Below, one piece after another: positions 46,557 through 57,268 of a stretch of DNA of 64,000 bases (its first letter is position 1; each line of letters starts with the position of its first letter). The stretch comes from Avena insularis. Its lineage: Eukaryota; Streptophyta; Magnoliopsida; Poales; Poaceae. Made by a program: the position numbers and the translations under genes. The stretch covers positions 440,314,028 through 440,378,027 of the forward strand of contig CM042688.1 in NCBI GenBank assembly GCA_023614405.1. The letters run 5' to 3'. The notes under the pieces are model-generated. The model saw only the letters and a program-made list of their open reading frames with translations, made no database searches and was not told the DNA's origin.

Positions 46557-49361
46557 ACCTCTAATGAGAGAGAAGTAATGCTTGGGAAAGTTACTGTCCC
46601 GAAACAGATTTTTATGCTTCACTGTAAAAATTCGTGTAAAATCTCTGTACGTCATTTTGAGGCGTGACTTTTTGTTCTTCTGTCCCAGGTTGTTATCTAA
46701 CTTTCGTTAGTTCAACACTTTTCGATTTGAGCAACAGAAGGTCTTCCAAAAAATTGGTTTTTACCTGCTGGTCTGTTTTGACAGATTTCTGCCATTATTT
46801 GCATTTGCTTCTTGTTGATTCCTTTTTGGGTTCTCTTTGAGGAATTGAGATTTTTGAGAGAAGTGCTACAGTATCTTGTGTTTTAATGGAAGTTTTATTG
46901 GTGTTGAAACTGAACCCAAATACTTATTATCTTGAGTGCACTAATGTTGCTAATGAAGATTGTGTGAAGTTTTGTATGAAGGAAAATTTTCAGGTGTAGG
47001 GAAAGAATGATGTAATGAGATGAAGAATGGACAAAAGCTCAAGCTTGGGGATGCCACCCCGTGTCACCCCAAGAAATATTCAAGAGGTACAAGCGTCAAA
47101 GCTTGGGGATGCCCAAGGCATCCCTTTCTTCATCAATAAAAATCTCAGGTCTTTCTAGACACTTCGTTTTTATTGTTTCATGCACAGTTGTGTTGTTCTT
47201 GGAGCGTCTTAGTTTTCGTTTTTAGTTTTCTATTTCTTTGTTTGCTTGAATAAGTTGGTTGGATTCCAGAACACTTCTTTTGGAGAGAGACACACCTCGT
47301 TATTCATTGCCTAGAACACTCTAGTTTTCATTCTTATTGTTTTGTGAGTGTTCTCTTTTGCTAGCACTGTGTTTAGCCTTAGTTTTCTTGTGCTTTCAGC
47401 TTAGAACTTTTTAGTTCTTTGTGGATTTGTGAGACAATCTCACTAATCTTTATTTATTATTATCTTTGTGAGTTTTCAAATAAAGTTGATTTGGATTGGA
47501 AAAGAGTAGGAATGTTCATACTTAAGTGGTAAAAAGGTGCTTGTTTTTAACCGTGGCATAGACTTTATCTGGCCATTCTTGATATTGTTTTGTCTTTATG
47601 CTTAGTGATTATTGCTGTAGCATGACTTGTTACAAACAATTGAGATTGCTTAATGTGCCTTGAAAGAATCATGCGTTGTTTTAGCATATTAAAGCATAGT
47701 ATTGTGGTATTCTCCTTTGATGCTTTATTAGGGTTGACTTGGCGCATGCTCACACCATGTTAAGACTACACCAAGTCACCATAGCCTCTATGATCCTTTA
47801 GTTTTCAACTTGTAATATCACTTTATGCTTTAATTAATGATGTTTTGTCACTTTGCATGATTATGGCCATTATTGCTCTCTTAGTTGATCGCTCCCAGTA
47901 TTTTGCTAGTCTCCATAACCAAGTATGAGTTCCACTCATGCATCTAACTCCAAATAAAACCAAGTTATTCCAAAGAGTCCACCATACCTACCTATTAGCA
48001 TTTGCTATTCCAAGTATATTCATGTTTTTATCTACCTTCCGAATTAAACTTGTTATGAGAAAACTAGTGATTATAGCTCTCACGAACTTGATGGCACACT
48101 TTACTTTTCTTGCCCTTAATAAACTTGAACCATTGTGTCGTCTATGTTGTATATGCTTGCACTTATATGTTGGGGATTAGCAGAACCATGCTGTCATGGG
48201 GAACGCTTTCAACATTGCACTTGTACTTTGTACCTAGTTGATATCATGCTCTTTTGTCTATGGATGTCGTTGGTGTGAAATGAAAGGGGAGATTGTAAGT
48301 CCATGGAGTTATGTATATGTGTTAGAGAAACGCCTAGGCCGCTGGTCTAATCCATGTCTAATCATGGTGGAAACCTGCAACACAACCATAATGAGCAATC
48401 TATGAAGCATTCTTCTTATAAAAAAGAGATAGAGATTGAAAAAAGAAAAAAAAGATGAGAAAAGAGGAAAGAGAGAAAAAAGCACCATTTTCCCATGGTA
48501 AATAAGAAGATTGCTGAGATGCTCATTGTCTGCTTGCCTTGTCATTTTGATATGGGGATTCTTCCGTATCATCGGGCAAGGGGTACCCCGTTGGCGGTTC
48601 TCTATGATACACATGTACTTACTATGACAAGAACTTACCGGTAACTAAACTTTAGTAGCATGAGGAGCGACCCTCGTATTCAAGGGAAATGAGATTTCCA
48701 ACTTATACTTTGTCAAGCATATACTCCATAGTTGTTCACTTTAACCTTAATCACTTCAAGATGCTTATGATAGGGGCAATGAGAGCTGAAAGCTAATAAG
48801 TACCATAATTTTTGGAAGCTCTTTATGAGACTTGAATCCCTGCTTCCTTCTATGAAGGCCTTTCTTTTACTTTTATGTTGAGTCTCCATCTTCTATCTTT
48901 ATGCACCTATTGAGAGAGCATAGTGGCCATTCTTAGTTTAATGTGCATTGTCCCAAGACTTGTTGATTGATGCATAACTTTGATATTGCTTGTCCTTAAA
49001 CTATTTGTATCTAGTCACCCTTATGAACTTTGAAGGTGTCCTATGCATTTATGTTTTTCTACACTATGAGGGACAAGCTGAATGCCATTATGCTATGTTT
49101 TCTTTATGTGAAACAAAAAAACGTCTTGCAAAGCATTGTTATTCATGAATCTTTTGTTTGTGCCTTTTCATGTTACAACATAGTTGCTATGTCTTATTGT
49201 TAGAACTTTATCTTTCATGCTATGTTGAAGCATTATGATCCCAGCTATCAATGTTTTACAAATACTTTGATCAAGTTTATGATGGTGCATGTCACCTAAA
49301 AAATTATTCTTTCTTTTTATAACTTACCTACTCGAGGACGAGCAGAAGTTAAGCTTGGGGA
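46557..49361 (+). other. Noncoding 3' internal region of the Sabrina/WHAM-like element
   Basis: About 2.8 kb without any recognised domain. AAGCTTGGGGATG occurs at 47041-47053, 47099-47111 and at the LTR junction 49351-49363. A purine-only-like tract (GAGA/AAAA) lies at 48424-48482. Short ORFs (47565-47753, 47938-48180, 48309-48614) are isolated and unsupported. Confidence 0.65.
48424..48482 (+). repeat. Polypurine tract
   Basis: Nearly uninterrupted A/G stretch of about 60 bases in the noncoding internal region, well upstream of the LTR-adjacent polypurine site. Confidence 0.7.
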
Positions 49362-50796
49362 TGTTGATACGTTGCAAAGGTATCTATAATTTTTGATGTT
49401 TCATTCTTGTTTTATATCTACTTTCTTATGTTTTGTCCACACTTTGGACTATTTTTATACACTTTCTTGGACTAACCTATTAACAAGATGCCACAGTGCC
49501 AGTTGCCTGTTTTCTTCTATTTTTGGTTCCAGAAAAGTCAGAAAATGAATATTCTCGGAATAGGATGGGACAAAAGCCAAAGTTGATATTTTACCGGAAG
49601 ACTCACGGAGCCAGAAGACGAGACGGAGGGGGCCACAGGGCGGCCACACCACCCATTGGCGCAGGAAGCCCTAGGCCGCGCCAAGGCATGGTGTGTGCCC
49701 CCTGGCCAGCCACCGACCTTGCCCCTTCGCCTATAAGAAGCCCCTGGGACGAAAACCCTAAATCGAACCGCCTCTAGCCAAGAGAAGTTCCGCAGTGCCA
49801 CCGCCACCGAAGGAGAGATTCAGGGGACAAAAAGTCTTTGTTCTGGCACCTTGCCGGGACGGGGAAGTGCCCCTAGAGCCATCTCCATCAATCTCCACCA
49901 CCATCTCCATCGCCGTTGCTGATTCCCATGATGAGGAGGGAGTAGTTCTCTCTCGAGGCTAAGGGCTCTACCGGTAGCTATGTGTTCATCTCTCTCTATG
50001 CATGATCATATTGTGATCATGAGCTTTGTAATCAAGTAGATCTACCTTGCTACTCAAGTGCTTTAATAGATCTCTGCTCTCCCCATGTGTGTGAAAGTGA
50101 CAGCGTGCACGCCGTGGTGGAACTTAGGCTAGAGATTACAAACACTTGTTATGAGTTTTATTTGGAGTTGGATGTCTCTATGAAATTGTGGTGTTTGTTG
50201 GAACCATCTAGAGCTCAAGGTGACAGTGTGAGGTTATCTAGATGGGGAAAGTGAACTTTGAGGTGTGTTGTTATAGCCCTACCATGGATTAGAGTGTCCA
50301 ACCGGAGAGTAGTTCAGAGTAGTATCATAAAGAGAAGATATTTATATGAGAGTGTTCACTAGTGAAAGTATGATCCCTAGGCCTTGTTTCTAAGAATTGA
50401 AACACCGTTTGCAATTAGATCTGTTACATGTTTGCTTGCTTCCATCTTTATTTCAGATTGCCTTTAGTCTCTTCCCACGTCAACCACACGCCATCAAAGC
50501 TATTTTCTGGCACCGTTACCACTTATAATTATCCATACCACATGTATTTCACTATCTCTTCGCTGAACTAGTGCACCTATACACCTAACAAGTGTATTGG
50601 GTGTGTTGGGGACACAAGATACTTCTTGTATCTTGATTACAGGGTTGCTTGAGAGGGGATACCTTTGACCACTTCCTCCCTGAGTTCGATAAACCTTGGG
50701 TAATCCACTTAAGGGAAACTTGCTGCTGTTCTACAAACCTCTGCACTTGGTGGCCCAACAACTATCTACAAGAATAGAAGTGTGTAGACATCAACA
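49362..50796 (+). repeat. 3' LTR of the Sabrina/WHAM-like element
   Basis: 1435 bp, starts TGTTGATACG and ends GACATCAACA (short inverted ends TGTTGAT/ATCAACA). It is preceded by the polypurine-like AAGCTTGGGGA. TATA-like TATAAGAA is at 49732-49739. The promoter region resembles the solo LTR 29232-30749 in reverse complement. Confidence 0.88.
49732..49739 (+). promoter_or_regulatory. TATA-like box in LTR
   Basis: TATAAGAA in a GC-rich promoter region about 370 bp from the LTR start. Inferred from sequence. Confidence 0.45.
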
Positions 50797-50960
50797 TCTG
50801 TCGAAGGAACCACGAAAGAGGTGCACCGTGATGTTGCCCAACATCTTCACCACGACCTCTGGAATTTGCGGAGACTGGGTCTCCGCTGTGGTCGAGAACG
50901 CCTTCGCTATAAAGCGCGGAAATGACGCGGCTGTCCTCATCGGGTGCTAGTCGTCGAGGC

Positions 50961-52978
50961 CTATGGCTCTGATGGTGGAGCCTCCTTGGCTGGTTTTGAT
51001 TGGGCGGCCGTTGCTTCTCTGGCATGGGTAGCGGAGTCACCCTCCTCTGTGTTTTCCCCTGTCGTAGCGTCAGTGACGTCCCCCTTCTTCTTCTTCTTCG
51101 CGCCCTCGGATGGCACGTCCTCCGCAACAGGTTTTCTCTTCTTGGAGGGGTTAATTCCGGCGTCGACTGGCGGAATCTTGGCCACCGTAGGGAGAACTAT
51201 CTTCTTGGCACCATACCTGCAAAGTCGTCACGATCAGCAAACAAATTATGCAAGGAAACGTTGAAGCACGGAAAAGAGAATGTTAGACTTACTTGGTGAC
51301 CAGAAGGACACGCAGCCCCGTGCTAATGTGGGCAGGATTGTCCATCTCCAGGCCCAACTTGCACTAGAGTCCCTTCTCGAAGACACTCGCGGCCCATGAC
51401 ACTATGGGCTTCTTGGACGTCGAAGTCGCGGTTGCAAGGATGTCCGGCCCGGGCGGCGCAGCCGCTTCCGCCGGTGGCGGCGACCTCGCCCCTGTGGTCT
51501 CACCAGCGCCTGGTTCCGTGGAGACCGGGACTGTTGGAGCGATCGTGGTGAGCGGGACCTCCGCTTCCATCATTGGAATTGTGTTCTCGGGGATCTCGGT
51601 TGGAGTTCTGGCTGCCTCATCATCGGAATCTTCACCCGACTCGAACGCCACCACAGATCTGGGTCGCAACATCGACTTCGGAGCCGACCTCTTTGCCGGC
51701 TTCTTTGCCGGTGACTTCAGTTTCTGCACGGGCTTCACCAGCGTGGCTATTCGCCACGAACTATGCTCTTGTAAGATTTCATCGTCATCATCGCGTTCTT
51801 CAAGACTGCGGATCACCTTGATCTCGTGCTGCTTCTGCATGCGAGTCTTGTGGGCCGCGGGCACTGGCGGAGGAACCTCCTTCGCCTCCTCTTCGCTCTC
51901 GGAGGACTCTTCTTTAGCCCCCTCCTTGAGTTCTTTGGGGATCTCCTCGTCGAGAGGAGGGAGCCAGCCTTCGAGGACCTGAAACAACTGAGAGTGGACA
52001 AGGAAAGTTGACCAAATCAGAGACCAGGATTGAATGTCACGAGTCAAATTGCACCCTCGCGAGCTACGACTAAAGACAAAACAGAGACAGGGAAAGTCTT
52101 ACCGTGGGAGCATCATTCTTCCCAGCTATGTATGGTGTGATTCCAGCCGACGAATTGGTAAACTCCACGTCCATGATCTTCTTCAAGGCAGCCTTGTAGT
52201 CCGCAGCCTCCCAGGACTCCTTGCTCGTCCTAGAGGGGTCGTTCTTTCTGGTGTACTCATACATCCAGTGAGGCCGAGTTGCCAGTGGGATCAGGCACCG
52301 CCTGAGCCAGCAATTGTAGAGGTTGATTGTTTCAAACCCCTTTTTCTTCAAGACCTTGATCTAATCCATTATCTCCGTGACGGCCATCTTCTGGTTTTCG
52401 GGGAGTTTCGACGCTATCAGCCGATGAGGCGCGCTCCTCTCTGCAACATACGCAGGGAGCGCCACTTCGCCAGAGGGAGTGGATTCCTTCACGTAGAACT
52501 AGCTCTTCTTCCACTCCCTCGTGGCCTTCTTCGGCAGCAGGAGCTTGAATAAGTTGGCCTTTGGATTCAGCTGGAAGGTGTTGCCGCCCGCCGCCAGGAT
52601 AGGGCCACCAATTCCGTCGCGGCCGATGCGACTGTGGAACAGCTCCAGCCACAATGGGATGTATGGCATGCATCCGAGGTAACATTCGCAGAAGGCAATA
52701 AAGATCGCCAGCTGCTCGATGCTGTGTGGACCAAGATCCGACGACTTGATCGCGTAGTATGCGTAGAACCGCTAGAAGAAGACTAAGGTGGGGAATCCCA
52801 AGCCCCTCTCCAAATGGCTCGAGAAGCAGATGAATTCGCCGACACGCGGCTTCGGCTCGGTCTCGGAGGACGCGGGAATTTGCCAATTCCCCTTGTAGAG
52901 GACCACCGCGTCCTCGAACGATTTGAGCTGCGTCGTGGTGCACTTGGATTTTCCCCACGGATCCTTCGAAGGTGCCAT
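50961..52978 (-). pseudogene. Antisense gene of Tat element 2 (gypsy-type transposon domain), with introns
   Basis: Lies on the strand opposite gag-pol. Start at 52978 (MAPSKDPWGKSKCTTTQL). The N-terminal domain has FICFSSHLERGLGFP and, downstream, IEQLAIFIAFCECYLGCMPY, related to the element 1 antisense gene and to the domain called putative gypsy-type transposon. Stops at about 52773, 52501 and 52363. Canonical introns: 52101-51988 (GTAAGA to CTCTCAG) and 51292-51217 (GTAAGT to TTTGCAG). The middle exon is acidic and proline-rich; the last exon is basic (SKKRKPVAED, KKKKKGD), possibly a nuclear localisation signal, and ends at 50961. Function unknown; an accessory nuclear protein is an inference. 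Confidence 0.8.
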
Positions 52979-53432
52979 TGAGGGGGAAGCGAGGTCGCTC
53001 GGTCCGGAGAATCTGGATCATGGACAGACAGACAGAATGGGGTGCGCGAGAGTGAGGAATACGGGAGAAGATCTACAGGAATTTTCCGCCACTATCCTTA
53101 TAAAGACGCGCTACCCGCCAATCTCGGGATAGCCATTACCCGTGGTAATTATGCTGAAGTTACCGTTGGATTACCCAACGGCTAGTTTGACCAAGTTAGC
53201 GGTCCAACTTCTTCCACTTGACTCGCCTGCTGATGTGCCTTGTCCAATCGACAGGGCAGCAAATCGAGCTTGAATACATTCACCAAAGCTGCGACTGGAA
53301 ACCAGGTTGGAAAATTTCTACCATTCTCAACTAGAGTCCATCACCGATTCGACTAGGTGTCCAAATTGGACTCGCCAACTCCGACTACCAAGTGAACACC
53401 TGCGCTGAATCAACGATGGCCTCGGGGACTAC
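52979..53432 (-). other. Promoter and leader region of the antisense gene, element 2
   Basis: Between the antisense start codon and the 3' LTR. On the minus strand it shows a TATA box (53096-53104) followed by a C/T-rich leader of about 100 bases up to the ATG. No coding sequence. Confidence 0.55.
53096..53104 (-). promoter_or_regulatory. TATA box of antisense gene, element 2
   Basis: TTTATAAGG on the minus strand, about 120 bp upstream of the antisense ATG at 52978. Together with the pyrimidine-rich leader it suggests that the antisense gene has its own promoter. Confidence 0.55.
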
Positions 53433-53933
53433 TGATAGGGATATGCCGAATGGGGTATGCCCAGCAGGACGTTCCGACTGGCCCAAGGACCTTGCGAGTG
53501 GGCCTGCAGGATGACGACTGGAATACGACTAAGGAACAGGCCTGGCGACTAGAAGCTGGAGGCCTAGAAGCATAGCTGAAGCCCAATCGGATTAGGTCAA
53601 ATCCTCCGAATCCTTGACTAGTTCGGTTGTAAACGTTGTAAACCCTAGCGAGGTACCTCCTATATAAACCTCCCTAGGGTTCCCATTGTACTCACGTTCC
53701 ATCATACACCCATTCTAGCGACTCACTGCTTAGACACCGAGCTCACCACCCCTATAACTCGCTCTCTGCCAATACAATCTAGCAGGAGTAAGTCTTTACC
53801 CTCTGGGGGGCCGAACCTGGGTAAACTCATGTGCATCCGCCCCCATCTCGCAGTGCAGATGGCTTCTAGCTCTCACCCCCAATACTATCAATCGCTACCC
53901 CTGTTAGCAACTGCCGTGGCCATTCCCACGACA
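53433..53933 (+). repeat. 3' LTR of element 2
   Basis: Begins TGATAGGGATATGCCG and ends CCATTCCCACGACA, with TATATAAA at 53661-53668. It is followed by the target duplication GCTGG. Confidence 0.9.
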
Positions 53934-53938
53934 GCTGG

Positions 53939-54753
53939 GGCAGAGTTTTACCCCCGGCCGGATAATCCGGCCTTCACTTGGGTCGGATAATCCAGCCCCA
54001 GACTTCACCAACGTCCATGTTTGGACAGGGGGTATAAAAGCCCCAACCACCCCTCCTGTCAGATCTCTTGATTCATTCGAAAAAGTACTGTTCTATTGCA
54101 AAAGCTCTCATTCAAGTTCTCCCACTTCAACCATCCAAAGGCTCCGACCTTTGGGGAATCGAACGAGGAGACTTCATCCATCAGAATCACGAATCAAGCG
54201 CTACACTTCCTCTTCATTCACTTGGAGATCTCTCGATCTAGTATTCTTGTTGATATCTAGATCTTGTGTTTCGGTTTTGATAATATTTGTTCTTGTTGCA
54301 GCTTGTTGTCATTATGGGAGCCTCCAATTTGGTTGTGGAGTTCTGCCCTGCTAGTTGTCTAAAGGCATATGATTCCCGCCTCGAAGGGCACCAATAGTGG
54401 AAAGGTGGATCAGGCCTTTGGTGGCGAGATCCATCGGAGAACAGGGTGAGGCCTATTATGGCGGGTGGTCTTAGTACCGCCCACCCCTCCAACACATATG
54501 TACTTCCCTTAACAAGGAAGGAACTATGGTAAAACAAATCTTGTGTCTCCGCGTGCTCCACTACGGTTTCCTTGTTCCTCACTCTTACTCACCTTTACTC
54601 GCTAGTAGTTAGGTTTGCATATAGGAAAATTATTCGTAATTGCATATCTAGAGAATTTACCTTTTGTGTCAAGCCTAAAATTGAAAAAGCATTAAAACTT
54701 GAAGTAACACCTATTTACCCCCCCCCCTCTAGGTGCCCATACGATCCATTTCA
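53939..54753 (+). repeat. 5' LTR of SIRE-type copia, segment 3
   Basis: Continues after the gypsy insertion with GGCCGGATAATCCGGCC, almost a perfect palindrome, and TCGGATAATCCAGCCC. TATAAAA at 54033-54039 is the probable promoter. It ends near TTTCA at 54753, just before the primer site. A C run lies at 54719-54727. Confidence 0.8.
54033..54039 (+). promoter_or_regulatory. TATA box of SIRE-type LTR
   Basis: TATAAAA after GACAGGGGG, with a C/A-rich leader downstream typical of a plant transcription start. Confidence 0.6.
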
Positions 54754-54755
54754 AT

Positions 54756-54767
54756 TGGTATCAGAGC
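54756..54767 (+). other. Primer-binding site of SIRE-type copia
   Basis: TGGTATCAGAGC, complementary to initiator Met tRNA, directly after the LTR end. Confidence 0.9.
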
Positions 54768-54835
54768 CTTGGCTCTTTATTCGGGCTTAACAGCCTAAGG
54801 GAAGTATGGGTACTAAGTAAAATGGGAGTGAGGCC

Positions 54836-57006
54836 GTGGACAAGGTTACAATGGATGACCTCAAGATGTTGGAAACAACCTTGTTGAAATCCTTTGAGAC
54901 CAAAATGGAAGAGATGCAGCAAATGATTTCTTGTCTCACCTCATCTATAGCCCCACCTCCATCTACCTCTGAGGCCACCACTCCTCTATCTAACGATAAA
55001 TCTCATGCTAACTCCAAGGAAGAGGAGGTGGTGGGTGAGAAAAATAATGGCTCTACTTCCCAGAAGGGAAGTGGTAATGAGGATTATTGTGAGGTTTATC
55101 ACCTATATTCTCCCGACCCACCTATCTGTCATCTTCATATAAACAATAGGGGTGATCCACCCAAAGCTTACTGCATCTTCATTTAATCAATGGCAATTCT
55201 TAATGAAATCTCATGTGTGCAGTTCATCGATTGAGCTTTGGAGGATCATTGAAGATGGCCTTCACATTGGAGACTCCACCAATTTGACAAGGAGAGAAGT
55301 GGTGGACAGTCAACTAAATGCAACACTCTTCACATGATTCAGCTTGGTGTGGGTCCCAAGGACATGCCACACATTAAGCACTTTAACACCGCCAAAGAAG
55401 TGTGGGATGCTCTCATCGACTTGTTCATCAGAAATGAAAGCATGAGAAGAAATAGGTATGATGCTCTAAGCAGTGAAGCTGAAGGATTCTACATGTTGGA
55501 TGGTGAGGACCATGAAGACATGTATAGAAGGCTCAAGAGCATCGCAACAACGTTTAGAAAGCATGGTGCCACATATCCCGAGGAGGTCAAGCGTGCTCAT
55601 GGTGAGTACATGGCCTTATACACAAGAAACTTTTGGAAGGACCCGGCTAAGGCTAAGTCTGGACTTGAGCACAAGAATGGGTCAAGTGGGCGAAAGGAGA
55701 ATGGCCCAAAGCTGAGAACTTGCTACAATTGTGGAGGCCGTTTACACTTTGTGGCTGAGTGTCCCTATGAAAGTAGAGAAGATAATGGGGGCAGGCTCAT
55801 CCTCAAGGAAAAATCGAAGGCACCTCGGAATAAGCCATTCATCAAGAAGAGTGCTCCCTACAAGAAGCAACAAAAAATTGTTTTGGTGGCACAAGAAGAA
55901 TACTCATTCGGAAGCAAAGATGAGGAGGATGAAGAGAGCAGTCGAGAGGTGGCTACAATAGCCACCACATCTACTCCCACATCACTCTCCGACTCCCCTA
56001 ATGAGAACATCATCAACAAAAACGTCACTTGCCTTATGGCAAGAGGTTCCGAGGTATCACCTACTATTTCTTCATTTCCTAAGACCACTATGAATGTTGA
56101 TTTGGATGACCATACAAGTCTTAAGGTAAAGGAAGAAGTTATTGCTTTAGAATTTTTTTGACTAACTTGCAAGGTGAGCACAAACTTCATTTTGATGCTC
56201 TTATGAGCCAACTTGCTCTCTCTGAAGAACTCCTTGAAGAAAAGGGGAGAATTGAAAGAGAAGATGCCATGGAGATAGCCTCTTTGAAAAATGCTCTTGA
56301 ATAAGAAGAGGAGGCTCGAGTCTCTCTAGAGGAGAAACTTGAGTCAATGGAGGAGTCTCATGAAGAGGTTGTTGCCCAGCCCATAAAGGAACGTGACAAT
56401 GCTATTTCTAAGGTAAAGAAATTAAAGAAGGAGAAGATTGACTTCGGGGATGCTCATGCTAGACTCTCAGAGGAATTAGAGAAACTTGACATTTCCTACA
56501 AGACATTGGAGAGTGAACACTCTACTCTAAATGAGTCTCGTGATCAGCTCCAAACTCAATTGGACAAGTATGATATGCCTAGCACCTCCACACCATCATG
56601 TGGTCATGAAGATGTTATTGAAGAAAATGCTAGATTGAAAGAAGAACTTGTCAAGGGATCCCAACCCAAAGGTAAGGAAGTCCTAGATGAGATTCTTAGC
56701 AAGCAAAGGACAGGAATGGAAAATAGGGTCTTGACTATGTTCCCAAGACAAAGAAGAAGAAGAAGAAGAAGAGCAAAACTGCTCAAACAAAGACAAGCAC
56801 CACAACTAATGACAAGACTAACTATATTGGTTTTGCAAGGGCTAATAATACTAATTATGAATTATTTCATGATTACTATGGTGATATATATGCTAGTTAT
56901 GTTGGTCCATTTGATAGTTACATTTCTTGGTCTATTTGGGTTCCTAAGACTCTTATCACTAACATGAGAGGACCCATTGAAAAATGGGTCCCTAAAACCA
57001 AGAAGT
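54836..57006 (+). pseudogene. gag of SIRE-type copia
   Basis: Starts MDKVTMDDLKMLETTLLKSF at 54836. After frameshifts near 55165 and 55330 the capsid region follows (SFNQWQFLMKSH; HFNTAKEVWDALIDLFIRNE), then the zinc knuckle CYNCGGRLHFVAEC at about 55722-55763 and a basic linker. Frame breaks near 56157. A long coiled-coil extension is at 56170-56700 (AHARLSEELEKLDISYKTLE, HSTLNESRDQLQTQL), then a lysine-rich run encoded by an AGA repeat at 56752-56772 and WVPKTLITNMRGPIEKWVPK near 56940-57003. The long coiled-coil gag supports the SIRE lineage. At least four frame disruptions. Confidence 0.85.
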
Positions 57007-57013
57007 AACTTTC

Positions 57014-57268
57014 TTGCAAGGCTACACTTCTGGTGAGTCAAAATGGGTGCTCGATAGTGGGTGCACGAGTCATATGACCAGAAGCAAGGAGATCATCTCG
57101 GAGATGCATCCAAACCATGATCATATAACCATCTCCTATGGTCATAAATCAAAATCTGAGGTATTGGGTCTTAGCAAGGTTGTGGTTGCCCACGATATAT
57201 CTCTCGTGGATGTCATGCTTGTTGAGACCCTCTGTTACAATTTACTTTCTATTCGTTCCCTTGGTAAG
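57014..57268 (+). pseudogene. Protease of SIRE-type copia, cut by solo LTR
   Basis: Copia aspartic protease with active site WVLDSGCTSHMT at about 57044-57079 (catalytic Asp at about 57053-57055). Then ITISYGHKSKSEVLGLSKVV and NLLSIRSLGK up to the solo LTR insertion after GTAAG at 57264-57268. The protease part that is present looks intact. Confidence 0.88.

Larger units (their letters stand above)
37774..50796 (+). mobile_element. 5'-truncated Sabrina/WHAM-like gypsy, opened by Angela copia
   Basis: Only internal sequence (37774-38225 and 46557-49361) and the right LTR (49362-50796) are present; the left LTR is missing. The LTR starts TGTTGATAC after the polypurine-like AAGCTTGGGGA and ends GACATCAACA. 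No protein domain could be recognised in the remaining internal part. The left junction lies in the RT-RNase H link of element 2, so a deletion probably removed both the left half of this element and the RNase H-integrase part of element 2. The family name is from memory. Confidence 0.75.
19451..53933 (+). mobile_element. Tat-lineage Ty3/gypsy retrotransposon, host of nested elements (element 2)
   Basis: LTRs at 19451-19949 (499 bp) and 53433-53933 (501 bp) are near-identical in layout. The target duplication is GCTAG (19446-19450) and GCTGG (53934-53938), one mismatch. Own sequence is gag, protease and the RT part on the plus strand and an antisense gene (52978-50961, minus) before the 3' LTR. 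It is interrupted by the Tekay element at 23196-36785 and by a truncated gypsy at 37774-50796. RNase H and integrase are missing, probably lost with the 5' end of the second insert. Roughly 8 kb is its own DNA. Confidence 0.88.

Noticed and set aside
51404..51982. 192-codon plus-strand Ser/Gly-rich frame
   Set aside because: Opposite-strand shadow of the middle exon of the antisense gene, whose minus-strand reading has splice sites and related exons.
52332..53021. 229-codon minus-strand frame
   Set aside because: Alternate frame over the antisense gene; the frame with the conserved domain is 52978-52351 in another phase.
56347..56967. C-terminal hydrophobic stretch that looks like membrane segments
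   Set aside because: It appears only after a frameshift near 56715; the other frame continues the normal gag with a lysine-rich run and WVPK motifs.
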